Source: Utricularia gibba
Lineage: Eukaryota; Streptophyta; Magnoliopsida; Lamiales; Lentibulariaceae
Direction of reading: 5' to 3'
Length of the DNA stretch: 64,000 nt
Assembly (NCBI GenBank): GCA_002189035.1
Contig: NEEC01000007.1
Span: 124,001 to 188,000 of the forward strand
A program made the position numbers and the translations under genes. The notes beneath the pieces were generated by a model. The model did no database searches. It was not told where the DNA came from and saw only the letters and a program-made list of their open reading frames with translations. Below are positions 33,705 through 45,268 of the stretch, one piece after another (the stretch's first letter is position 1; each line of letters opens with the position of its first letter).

Positions 33705-34844
33705 ATGGCGGATCAGGAAGCGGACCAGGTGAAGAGCGAATCTGCGCTTGAATCTCTACTCGACAACGTCACGGACAAGTTCCGTGGTCATGATTCCTCC
33801 CCGTCTCTCTCTGTCGATGATCGCGGGTTCAAGGAGTCCGCCAAGTCCAAGATCTACCGCCTTTTCGGTCGGGAAAGGCCCGTGCACAAGGTTTTAGGCG
33901 GGGGAAAGGTAGTTTTTCGGGGGCGATTTTTCGATTTCTTGTTCTGGTGTCAACGTCTTCTTACTGTTTCTATTTCTTTTTTTCCTTTCTGATTCGCTGG
34001 TTGCGTCTTTTCTGTTTAAACTGAGGAGTCTTGTTGTTCCTTTGTTTTTTTTTACAGCTGCGGATATCTTCCTATGGAAGGATAAAAAGGTCACGGCAAG
34101 TGTGTTGGGGTTGGTCACCGCAATTTGGGTTCTCTTCGAAGTTGTTGAATATCACTTGCTTACACTACTGTGCCACATTCTGATTCTCGTTATGTCACTC
34201 CTCTTCTTGTGGTCTAACGCATCCAAAGTCTTCAAGAGGTAAGCGACTTCATGACCTGAAGGCTTCCAATTTTCGGAAATTTTAGACTTATTTTGTCCAT
34301 AATAATTCTCAGGTCCCCGCCTAAGATCCCTGAAATAGTTATTCGTGAAGATATTACTCGGGACGTTGCTTCAGCCATTCGAACAGAACTCAACGCTGCC
34401 TTGGCTGAACTTCGAGCCATAGCATCTGGAAAAGATCTAAAGAAACTCCTTGCAGTATGTCCATTAATTCCCGCATTTCCACGAGTCTCGTATCTTCATC
34501 ACGATGCAGTAATTTCACAAAAACATTTAGGTGTTAGCCGGCCTCTGGGTTCTCTCTGTCGTGGGCGCCTGCCTTAACTTCCTGACACTGTTCTACGTGT
34601 GTAAGTAACCTGTCCTTGCATCCCAAATGCTTTCATCTAGACCCATTCCACTCATTCAGTGAAAACCCCTGCTTGCCATGTTTCTCTAGGCTTTGTGCTT
34701 CTGCACACGGTGCCCGTGGTGTATGACAAGTACGAAGACCAAGTGGACGCGTTCGCTGAGAAGGCTGAAGCTGAACTCAAGAAACAATACGCCAATGTTC
34801 TGAGTAAAATCCCCAAAGGCCCTCTCAAAGATAAGTTTCACTAA
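33705..34844 (+). CDS. Reticulon-like protein B (RTNLB), probable frame slip at exon 1 end
   Basis: Five exons: 33705-33908, 34058-34238, 34313-34454, 34531-34600, 34690-34844; about 250 aa. An acidic N-terminus ([20 protein letters not shown]) leads to [18 protein letters not shown], the standard entry to the reticulon domain. Two hydrophobic hairpins follow ([20 protein letters not shown] with [33 protein letters not shown] with [20 protein letters not shown]). The tail is basic, ending KDKFH. Reticulons bend tubular ER membranes. Exon 2 starts with two bases of a split codon, but exon 1 as written ends in phase 0. One more G in the GGGGG run at 33900-33904 would give GGGKAADIFLW and repair it. 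The other introns join exactly. Confidence 0.88.
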
Positions 34845-35314
34845 AAAGTTCCTAAAGTGGTGCGTCTGATTCTGTTTGTGCTCTGTGGAACCCCTATATA
34901 CCGTCGTCCCAGCCTTTGGTGGAGCGCTTGCTATACAAGATAATTTTGATGCCAACAGTCGTGTTTATCCTTGTCACCATGGATTTAATGCTTGAGGGCA
35001 AGCAACAAACACTTTGATTACCATCCCTGCCTTGTGAATCTCTATCTATACATTGTCGAGCGTGCTTCTGTGAACATTGCAAAACAATCCCAAAGGGTAG
35101 GTCCAAGCGGGTTGCGAACGTACAGCCCGAATATGCGTGCACTTTTATCCATTAAAGGCCCAAATTCGTACAAGCGCTTTCACTTTTCAGCGGTACCTTT
35201 GATACGACGTCGTTACCCGGTCGCCGTTGGAGAAGTGGATCTAAACGTCTGGGTTTTTATACGTTTCTCCGTTATTTCCGGTATTTTATGCGCGCTTGTT
35301 TCTGTTGAGGAAGT
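34845..35314. other. Intergenic reticulon 3' UTR/WDR91 promoter
   Basis: A 470-bp spacer between co-directional genes. No coding or structural feature was recognised. Confidence 0.45.
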
Positions 35315-38300
35315 ATGGGGAACATGAAATTCGCCGAGGAGCTCGTGAGGGAGTTCTTGGTGTACAGAGGTTTCACCAACACTCTTCATGCTTTCGAGAA
35401 GGAGTTGGCTACTGATATCGGCAAGGGGTTTCAAGTCGATAAGATTCTGGACTTAATTTTTTCTGTTTATATTCCCAAATTCGAGGCTGAAAACTTGGTT
35501 GATCTGCTTAGCTTTTTCAAGAGATGCATTTCTTCGGATCTCACTGCTGTAATATCGAAACTGGAGCAATCGGTCCTGCGCTATTACATTGTTAATGCAG
35601 TGAAATGTGGAAGAACGGACAAGGTTTTGGAATTTTTTGGAGCTTTTGGTGACGATTTGCTGGGAAGAGATGGTACTTGGAGCTCGTGGTTTGGTTAGTG
35701 CATTGCTCTAAAGGTTTTTTTTTTTTTTTTTTTCCAAAAAAAAGGTCTTCTTTTGAATAGTGCTAAGCCAACTTAAATCCATGGCAGCTATTCCGTACTT
35801 GCGGCATCCACATCTGGATCCTCTGTTCCGAGTGTACTTCTCTGATGAGTGGTTCCGTTCTTTACATCTGTCTATTCGGAATTTCTTGAGTGAGATTCTT
35901 GATGGTACTCATATCCTACGATGGCTTCGAAGATTTTGAAAGTGGAAAACTTTCGCCTTTCCTTGTTATTTTTTTTTTGCATTCACATCTTTGGAGTTTA
36001 AAATTTATGTTAAGGTGTTTCAGTTTGAACTTTCCTTAGCTTATCTACGTACCCCTGCCTTGTTGAAGTTTAGTTCTGAAGTGGAAACTATAAAGCAGCT
36101 CAAGAAGGAGATCAAACAACTTAACCTCAGGCTATCACAATCTCAGAAGTTGATTCAGGAAAAAGAATCCATCCGTCTGCGGTCCAGGTAGTGTTCATTA
36201 GTTTTTCTTTTCTTTGTTCATGGATGCATGCAGACGATAAAGTACTTCGTTTTCCGTTAAGTTGTGTGGAGGAAGCTGCATCTACAAGTGGAGAGGTCAG
36301 TGAAGCTTTTGCCACCATTTCAACCCAGCTTGAACGAAGAGAAGTGAACCAGATTCCAGATGATACTCAGCTTGATAAATCTTGTTTTTCAGAAGGTAAT
36401 ATCAATACTTTTTCAGAATAGGGGAGCTGTAGTCATCCTGAGGTTTCCTCATATGACTGCTAGTGTAAGCTCCTGATATTATATGCCATTATTCTTCAAT
36501 CTAGCACTTGAAAAAGCTGCGTTTTTTTTTTGGCGACATTTTCCCTTTGCTTGTACGTGATTATGAGCTGAGTTTTTTTTATTGCATTTTATAGCAAGTG
36601 AACCTATTTCACCAAGTGCAGAAGCTTTTTCAACGGTCAAAGCTACATATCAGGCATGAATTTTATGAGATAATCTGGAATTGTTTCCGTCTTCTTTTCT
36701 TGACTGTTATTTCCCAGTGTCATCTATTTATTACCTTATTTGTTAAGCTGCCCATACTTCTGCAGGATTCATTTTTGGGCCACACAGGTCCAATAGTTTG
36801 TGGCCGCTTTTCTACATCAGGCGACAATATTGCCAGTGCTTCAACTGATGGCACAGTGAGGTGTCACTGAGAATTTCTCCAACCACTTTGCTATATCGCA
36901 CATGACAAAAAATGTTAATGTAGAGTTGAAATGGGGTAGATAGAAGGCATAATTGATACTTCGCTTAGGTTTGATTTGATGGTTGTTCTGTGGAATGTTC
37001 CAAATTGGTGACCCAAGCGCTAGCACGATTCTAGGAAATCACTCTGTTTTCCACTATACTTTATGGTTTCTTTATTTTTGTTAATTTCGTGTTTTTTGTT
37101 ATTAGAATATGGACCCATGATTCAACTATGGCAGCAACTAGAAACGCAACTATCTATTGTGGAACAGAAATAACATCACTTGAATGGGAGTGCAAATCTG
37201 ATCGCCTTGTATGTTGCTTCATCTCAATCCCGTACCTTACAATGCCTGAAACCATTTCCTTTTTCAGAACAATACCAATATATATTTTTTTAAAGCTGCT
37301 CATAGGCACTTCTGATGGAAACATCAAAGCATGGAATACTGATGCCAAGCGTGTTGTTTGTGACCTGAGCTTAGCGAATGGATATCCCAGGTTAATTTGT
37401 TGATTCACTGAGATCATTTATCAACTGTTTTTTTCTGTTTTGCTCTTGACTGAATCTGAAATTTCCAACTTTTCTCATTTTCTTTTCCATATTTTGGTTT
37501 TGTTTTGTGCCCCATTTTCAGTATATTGGACCTGAAGTGCAGCCCTGTGGAGCCAATATTTGTTTCTGCGGCGGCAACTGAAAGGTTGCCTTGCATGCTA
37601 TCCAGTCTATTTAATCTTTACCCCGTCAAATACAACACTTAATTGGTCACTATCCCCAGTCATTATATAGGGAGTGGCATGAAAGTAGTTTGTCTCCTTT
37701 TATATTTGCTTTGCTGCACTTGCAGTATTTGATCAATGCTCCTTAGTGTTTCCAGGAAAGGTTCTAGCTACTTCGGGGATTTGGGCTATGGTTTATTAAC
37801 TGTGTGGAGTATGAGGACATGGAAAGCTGCGGTATGCCCTCCTTCCAGTAACGTTTTTCTATATTTCGACTGCTTGTTCGGGTGCATCTCAGTTTAGATA
37901 TGAATCTCCCCTGCTTTTTAACACTATGAAGGGAGTCCTTCCTCTTGGTGATGAACCACCTGCAATAACTTCATTGAGTTTCAATCACAATGGGAAGATT
38001 TTAGCTGCTGCTGCAGCTGATGGATTGATTCACATGTTTGGTATCCTTTTTTTTTATTTATCCCTCTTACACGATTAAGAGTTCTTGCAGTAGACATGGA
38101 AAGCCATTGCACCTTAACAACTGTTGGAAGACATGTCTGCTGGTCTGCAAGTCACTGGATGGCCTGCTCATGATTCTGGGATAACTTCTATTTGTTTTGG
38201 ACGTGATGAGACCAGCATCTTCAGCTTGGGAGCAGATGGAAATGCAAGAATTACCTTTTTCTGATCCTACACATTTTACTACTAATACTAGATTATTCCT

Positions 38301-38863
38301 TTACAAATCATTTATTGAAAGCATTTGCGACAAGAATCATTCTCTACCAGATATTTGAATTGTCGATTTGACTCTGCAGATATTTGAGTGGAGCTTGCAC
38401 AATCAAGGGAAAGTTCTCTGGTCAAGAAACTGCAACAGGTGAAACTCCGTTGCAGAACACAACTATAGCAATCATCAGGTGCTCAAATTCTAAACCACTC
38501 AACATTTGTGAACGCACGAACCATCTGCAGGTTTAGGAATCCAGAGAATTCATGCAGTTGGAGGCATGGAATGTCTCTGGATGCTGATGGGAAGAAGCTT
38601 CTGGTGACATCTGATTTAAACACCGCACCAATTTACAGCATATCAAATACGGTATCCTATACGCCGCTCTGTTTTTCCTCATGAGAAGGATCCTTTTCCT
38701 TTGGTCATAATTACTGTGCTGTGATCAGGAGGGAGCTCATAAATTTGGCTTGCAAACTCTTCCTCATGATGGATCTGTCACGACAGTCGACTGGCATCCC
38801 ATATCGCCCATCTTCTTGACTGGTTCATCTGACCACTCCATTCGAGTTACGCGGTTGGAATAA
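35315..38863 (+). CDS. WD-repeat protein 91 homologue
   Basis: Fifteen exons: 35315-35693, 35788-35904, 36040-36187, 36262-36395, 36595-36653, 36766-36860, 37106-37208, 37296-37390, 37522-37584, 37756-37831, 37932-38040, 38131-38243, 38380-38438, 38531-38651, 38729-38863; 601 aa. N-terminal LisH-like part (MKFAEELVREFLVYRGFTNT, FEKELATDIGKGFQVDKI), a coiled coil (TIKQLKKEIKQLNLRLSQSQ), then WD40 repeats: FLGHTGPIVCGRFSTSGDNI, ASTDGTVRIW, GTSDGNIKAW, SPVEPIFVSAA, FNHNGKILAAAAADG, GITSICFGRDETSIFSL, VDWHPISPIFLTGSSDHS. Metazoan WDR91 with WDR81 limits PI3P on endosomes; the plant role is inferred. Donors after exon 5 (CAG/GC) and exon 12 (AAT/GCAAGA) appear to be GC. For exon 5, a canonical in-frame donor 20 bases upstream is possible. 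Exon 4 uses the second AG (36261), needed for frame. Confidence 0.87.
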
Positions 38864-39452
38864 TGGATCGATCCTATGATGCATGAGGTGTATAGCCTGT
38901 AGCCATGTGTTGCTTACTGCATTGGTCATGGTCATGCTTCTTTCTTGTGGCTGTGTTAGCGGTCAGTTTAATGTTTGTGGTTGATAAAGCACAGTGTGGG
39001 AATCAACAATAAGAAGTTGAAAAAAAATTGAGGATCAAATTTGGGAATTAGAGAAAGTGAATGGGTCAAAATGAAAAGTCTGAAATATATTACATGCATC
39101 CGGTCCAAATGGAGCCCAATAAGCAGAGGAACTAGTGCTGAATGGATCTGGATATTGTCTAGTCGGGCCGACATCATTGAATGGGCCATACGAAGGCGAC
39201 GACGTCGTTTCATGAATGTGAGTAGTCATTTCCCCTGTTCCCACCAAGCCCTGGTGTATATATTCGATTAATATACGCCGATGCTGTTTAGAGAGGGGGT
39301 GTGCTGTACCGCCACACGTCTGAGCTTCGATACAAACAAGAAAAACCTCTGCAACCATCGTCCAGCTCCAGCATCTCCTTCTCATTCTTCGTCACTTGTG
39401 GTGGCTCTTGATTGAATTAATATTCCGGTGGGATATATTTTCCCTGGCGGTA
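38864..39452. other. Intergenic WDR91 3' UTR/PKP2 promoter
   Basis: About 590 bp without recognisable coding sequence. It should contain the WDR91 terminator region and the PKP2 promoter and leader. Confidence 0.45.
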
Positions 39453-42400
39453 ATGGCGCAAGTATGTTCGAATCTTGCCAAGTGTGCATTTCCTGCTGGA
39501 GTTGGTTCTGGATCTCAGGAAAGCCGATCAAGGGAGCAGGGGAAACTTTCAGGGTTCGATGGGAATGTATTGCGGTCAAATGAGAGGATGAGCCGCGGTG
39601 TAGCTGTAAAGGTAAGCGCTCCGATCACGCCTAGGAAGTCCCTTAGTACGGATCCGCAGTTCATCCCCGTTTCTCCTGAAGACAGTGCAAAGGTAAGTGC
39701 TTTGTTTTGTTTTCTTTTTTTTTTTTTTTGGCTCTTTCTCATGCGTATTCTTGCAATACGCCACATTTGTAAGCCGACACTTTAATGTGGCGTTTCCATA
39801 TTCTTACTTCTGGGTCAGGAACAGGGAAAAGTTCAGAGTTTTCAAGGAACTACACAAAATGGTGATGTATCCATGGGTTTGGGATCTACACCATTAGTGA
39901 GGCGGAAGACCAAAATTGTTTGCACAATCGGTCCGTCTTCCAATACCAAGGAGATGATATGGAAACTAGCAGAGGCAGGGATGAATGTGGCGCGTCTTAA
40001 TATGTCCCACGGAGATCATGCATCTCATCAGAAAGTTATTGACTTGGTCAAGGAGTACAACTCTAAGGCGAAGGACAATGTTATAGCCATCATGCTTGAC
40101 ACCAAGGCTAGTATTTTAGTTTAGCTCGTGGTTCACAACTTAATTAGACTGCAGCGCCATTCAGCTCTTCGGGATTTCGAATGGCAGGGCCCTGAGGTTA
40201 GGAGCGGTGATTTACCTCAACCTATTATGCTGTCGACGGGTCAAGAATTTACTTTCACAATTAGAAGGGGAATTGGAACACCTGACTGTGTTAGTGTCAA
40301 CTATGACGATTTTGTCAATGATGTTGAAGCTGGGGATATGCTGCTTGTCGATGGTAGAAACCTCTAACTTTCTGATATTTGTTTGTTTAGAGAAAAAAAA
40401 ACATTAGCCCGTATAATATTGGAAAACTTAGCTTCCTACATTAGTTGGTTGTCGCGATTGGCACCCTAGTATTTTTTCTTTTTCTGGATTTTGATCTGCA
40501 GCTTTTTAGATTTCATGCCCTTGATGATACTGGCCTCTGCTTTTGAATCTATATATGACTGTTTCTTGACTATGCAGGTGGTATGATGTCATTGCTCGTG
40601 AAGTCGAAGAATGAAGATTCAGTGAAATGTGAAGTTATTGATGGTGGGGAGCTTAAGTCTCGTCGACACCTTAATGTTCGTGGAAAAAGTGCAACACTTC
40701 CTTCAATCACAGGTCACGCTTTCTGTGCATCAGGATTTTCTGTTTGTAGTAACTGCATTGCTCTCCCTGTGCACAAAAAATAAGAACCGGCATTTGAATG
40801 TTCAACAGAAAAGGATTGGGAGGATATCAAATTTGGAGTGGATAATGAAGTTGATTTCTATGCTGTTTCCTTTGTCAAGGATGCTGCTGTTGTTCATGAA
40901 TTGAAGAATTATCTGAAAGGTTAATTCCTAGTTTTTGGAGCCGTATTTTGTGCTGTTAACTACTCCCTCAAGCATTGGCCCTTCTCCTCTGTTGTGGCTG
41001 CAGCAGCCACTATTGTTTTTCCATATCATGAATTTCGATATCGTTTTTTGTTCCCTGCAGCTGCTGGAGCAGATATCCACGTCATCGTCAAAATTGAAAG
41101 TGCAGACTCCATACCAAATTTGCAGTCAATTATAACTGCGTCTGATGGGGTAGGAATGGCAATCGCACATGTAGATAAATAATGATAATTTCATGTACTC
41201 AGAATGAGCTTATCAAGCTGGCTTTCTCGAAATTATTAGTGAATTATTTGCGATTGACTGTACATGGTTGGCAATGAAGCGTTTAGAAATCTGATAATTT
41301 CTTTTATAGTTTCTATGTGTTCCATGATTGGTGAAACTTGCTGCACTGCAAAATAAATTACCTGAACTGATCCGTTTTCTTGATAGGCAATGGTTGCCAG
41401 AGGAGATCTTGGTGCAGAATTGCCCATCGAGGACGTTCCAATATTGCAGGTAAAGTGGCAGACTACAGATCCGGGACACAAGAAAGAGCATGGTTGATTC
41501 AAGTTATTCTATGAACGGTTGTGTTGATTTAAGAAATACCTGATGTGTATAGGAAGAAATTATCCGGACATGTCGTAGCATGGGGAAAGCAGTTATTGTA
41601 GCAACAAATATGCTTGAAAGCATGATAGTGCACCCCACTCCCACCCGAGCAGAAGTATCAGATATTGCCATTGCTGTTCGAGAAGGTGCTGATGCAGTGA
41701 TGCTTTCAGGAGAGACTGCTCATGGGAGGCAAGTGATTTTATTTTTTAAAGAAAGCAACTGATGCTTCGTGCAGCTGAGTATTTTCACTAACCTAGGTGC
41801 ATTAAACTTTGCATGATTCCTATAATTTGACTTGCTGTCTTAGGTTTCCATTGAAAGCTGTTAAAGTCATGCACACGGTCTCCTTGCGAACTGAAGAAAC
41901 GATCTCCGGTCCAGAGACGCCAACGAACCCTGGCCTAGCACTCAAGGTTCAGTTCTGTAGCAGATTCTGCTGTCTTGTTTGTACTTCCACTTCGCATGTA
42001 CCACACTCACATCTCTGTTTGTTGTTAATTTTGTGTTTGCAGAATCATATGAGTGAAATGTTTGCATACCATGCAACAATGATGTCCAATACCCTTGGAA
42101 CCTCAATCGTAGTATTCACGAGGACTGGTTTCATGGCCATACTCTTGAGCCATTATCGACCATCTGGAACAATTTTTGCTTTCACAAATGAGTGAGTTCC
42201 AAAACCTTCGTGTTACAAGATATCTGTCTGGCTGCACCTCCCCTTGGTGCCCTTTTCTTTTTAACACATGTATATACTGATCACTGCATTCGCATGTCCT
42301 CACTTCCAACTTTCTTCTCAACTATAGCCAGCCTAGCTAATTGTACGACATGTATTGTTTGTTCTCTTAACAGTAAGAGAATACAGCAAAGGTTGGCTCT

Positions 42401-42712
42401 CTACCAAGGTGTTTGCCCCATTCATTTGGAGTTCTCCAATGATGCAGAAGAGACTTTCTCCAACGCACTCGCCTTGCTCCAGGTGCGTGCTTCTTAAACA
42501 CTAGAGCGCACAAGATCATCACTTTCGTGCCACCCGTTTGCTTTTTTTTGCTTATTCTGAGTACAGTATTCAAGGTATGAATACCAAATATGACCTGTTT
42601 ACAGAAGCAAGGCATGGTTAAAGAAGGTGAGCACGTGGCTCTTCTCCAGAGTGGCCGGCAACCGATCTGGCGATCGCAGTCGACCCACAACATTCAGGTC
42701 AGGAAAGTATAG
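39453..42712 (+). CDS. PKP2: Plastidial pyruvate kinase beta subunit (PKP2/PKp-beta1)
   Basis: Twelve exons: 39453-39692, 39819-40106, 40188-40353, 40578-40712, 40809-40919, 41061-41149, 41387-41449, 41553-41728, 41844-41946, 42043-42191, 42374-42482, 42605-42712; 578 aa (Arabidopsis 579). A Ser/Arg-rich transit peptide ([16 protein letters not shown]) is followed by the catalytic barrel: [104 protein letters not shown] and MLSGETAHG. The C-terminal domain ends [14 protein letters not shown]. The enzyme turns phosphoenolpyruvate and ADP into pyruvate and ATP in plastids and feeds seed oil synthesis, acting with alpha subunits. Introns after exon 2 (AAG/GCTAGT) and exon 8 (AG/GCAAGT) need GC donors. 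All phases join, with no frame break. Confidence 0.96.
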
Positions 42713-43217
42713 CCAGCCTCAAACGAGCATGGCTGCCGTGGTGGATCCAATGCCTCATCCCTTGCTTATTTACGATTCTAGATATTGTTCTCTCCATCTG
42801 GAGGGAGATACTGCGGTTTTTTTTTTTTTTTTGTTTTTGAATCCATCAGCTCCTGCACTGCTTTTTTCGCCTTGTCTTGCTGAATGTTTCCTTGTGACTT
42901 GGGTGAGGGCTTGCTTGCTTGCTTCTTCGTAGTGAGATTTTTTTCAGGTGCATTTATTTTAGATCAATAAAATAAAAATAAATGGGATGTAAAATAAGAA
43001 GCGTTTTCTTAAAGTCGTTGGCAGGTTTTCCGAGTTCATGGAGTAGCGACTTACACAAGATTCAATACGACGACGTACAGCGTCCTATCTCCTCTCTCTG
43101 CTTGCATGGATGATGCCGCCCCGGAGCTTTCAGCAACACTCCTTGCAGCTCCTCCACCTCGCGATTCCTTCTCCAAAAAAGTAATCAGGCGAAGGTTTAC
43201 ACAATCGAGAGGAGAGG
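42713..43217. other. Intergenic PKP2 3' UTR/DUF3143 promoter
   Basis: About 500 bp with a T-run near 42816-42830 and AT-rich sequence near 42960-43000. No gene seen. Confidence 0.45.
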
Positions 43218-44102
43218 ATGGAGGCAATTTCCGTTTTCAGATTCCCAATTCTTTCATTCCGAGAACAAGCCGTTCGAAGATCGTTTCCCATGAGAGATCC
43301 GGCAATCCGAAACGATTTTGCCAATTTCTTCCCTTGTTCACTATCAATTTGCGGTTCTAATAGGACTCGTTTTCGATCCAAGTCCGCGGAGGATGAAGAA
43401 CTGGTTGTGTCCCCAGAAGAGGATCAGTGGCTCCAGAAACTGCCTGATAAGAAGAAACCATTGTACTCCCACAGCTTGCCTTGCGTTGAAGCGTGGCTCA
43501 AGAGTTTGGGGTTTTTTCAGAGCAAAGAAGACAGAGCACTTTGGTTCATGGAGAAGCCGGATTGGCATGCTCAACTTTCGCTTGATGTCACAGATTTATA
43601 CATAAGGTGCTGCCATTGCATTTCAAGATCGCATTTTTATTTTTCTTTTTGAGGTTGCTGGTTATAGCCTTTCTGGGTAGCTCTTATTTTTTGGTTCACT
43701 TGCCAGCGTTAAATAGATGGATAGCTTGTTGATCTTATTGAATTTCTGAGAATTGAATTATCCTGCGGGATCCTACCAAGAATGAATATTTGAGTCGAGG
43801 AAGCGTTCCATCCTTTCTGTTTATGTTCTCATGATTGCAAGTGAAGCATTATATGTGGCTGAAATGTCATTGAAGTGTAATGTACTGGTTACGGTTGCGT
43901 TTAGCAGAGATCACTGGGTGCAGCTGTTGCTGAAACCAGAAGGTCCCAATTCTTTATGCCCTTTACTCATCATCTCTTTGCTCCAAAACCACGCAGATAC
44001 CTGAAGACGGGACCTGGCAATCTTGAGAAAGATGTGGAAAGAAGATTCAGCTACGCTTTGAGTCGAGAAGATATCGAGAATGCCATCCTTGGAGGACCAT
44101 GA
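43218..44102 (+). CDS. Chloroplast-targeted DUF3143 protein
   Basis: Two exons, 43218-43606 and 43997-44102, 164 aa. The first 50 or so residues are rich in Ser, Arg and Phe with few acids, consistent with a plastid transit peptide (MEAISVFRFPILSFREQAVR). The conserved part matches the cyanobacterial/plant DUF3143 family: LYSHSLPCVEAWLKSLGFFQ, DWHAQLSLDVTDLYIRYLKTG, DVERRFSYALSREDIENAI and a final GGP. The domain is split by the intron after IR and rejoins in frame as RYLKTGP. Function is unknown; ancestry in cyanobacteria suggests a plastid role. No catalytic motif is visible. Confidence 0.82.
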
Positions 44103-45268
44103 AGAAGCCCCACTTCGGGAAGCAATAAGCTGCTGCAAAGAGTCACCGAGATCAGCTTCGTGCATCAGAAATTCGATTCTTGTAGGATGACTACGATTTG
44201 ATGGCATCTATCAGATATTCACGAGGAAAAATAACACCTTAGCCAAGTCTCAATGGAATCGTTTGCGCGTGGCGCACAAATGCTGTCATCCTCTTGGATT
44301 TTATGCTCCTACTTTCGTGTCCAGTGAAGATGGTGACGACGGAGGAGCTGGACCCCCTCCTCTTGGGGTGGACAATGGTGTTAAGGGAAAGCGTGGATCC
44401 GAGCGCGCAGGCCTGCCCAGGTGAGGAGTAATCCAGCCCACTGCTCAGACTACCCAGCTCCAGAATAAAGTAAAGACTGCAGCAGCATTACATGTATCTA
44501 TCTATCTAGCAGCGTATGAGGATGGATGAATGATTGATCACCTAATCCGAATCGCGCCTTCTCAGGCACAACCTAACCTAGCAATCCTTGCTCCTGCGCC
44601 CATCAACTTTTTGGGAGTCGTGAACTTCTGGGCGCGCATCTCAACGACCAGATCTAGTTGCTCAGATTTTATGGAAACAGCCAAGCTCAGGCATGCCATG
44701 CCATGCCGGGTGCAGTTTGGAATATTTTTTTTGGTGCCCCCCAGTCCCCACTCCCCCATGTAAAGCAAGAAAAGGTCCCTCCCCCCTACAGCATCTTATT
44801 CCTTGTAGGGGGCAACTCACTCACTCACCCCTCCCCTTCCTCTCAAATTCCCTCCTTTTCAGCAGGTCAACAACACACACACACTCCAGTCTGCTGCACC
44901 TGAGCTTGAAAGCATTCCCAGCATAATACTAACCACCATCCCATAATTGATGGGGTAGAAGCATCCAATGCATGACTGACTACTCCAGTCCTGGTGGACA
45001 AAATCATGCATATTCCAAATGCCCTTCAAATAATTCAATTATTGCACCTTCCTTCCACTTTAATATTCTAATCCTGAACTGATTGATTAGATCGATGGTT
45101 GTTGGTGTAGTGATCAGCTTCTGGAAATAGAATTAATGTCGCAAAAATGATCGAGGGGAGGGGAGGGGAGGGAGGGGGACCAGCGGGGGCGACAAGGAGA
45201 ACAATAATGATAGAGGGAGAGGGAGAGGGAGAGGGAGAGGGAGAAAAGTGGATTCAAATGGAAGATCC
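44103..45268. other. Intergenic DUF3143/CRF 3' regions
   Basis: About 1.2 kb between convergent genes. It contains ATGCC repeats near 44692, a G-rich block (45152-45178) and a GAGAGG array (45210-45246) next to the CRF stop. No supported gene. Confidence 0.5.
45152..45246. repeat. Purine-rich low-complexity block (GGGGA and GAGAGG repeats)
   Basis: The first part has four runs of three or more G separated by single A residues, a G-quadruplex-type pattern. The second part is a tandem GGAGAG array. It sits just beyond the CRF stop codon, in its probable 3' UTR, where the mRNA would be pyrimidine-rich. Confidence 0.75.

Noticed and set aside
36040-36395. A frame slip between WDR91 exons 3 and 4
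   Set aside because: The acceptor at 36261 joins in phase, so no indel is needed.
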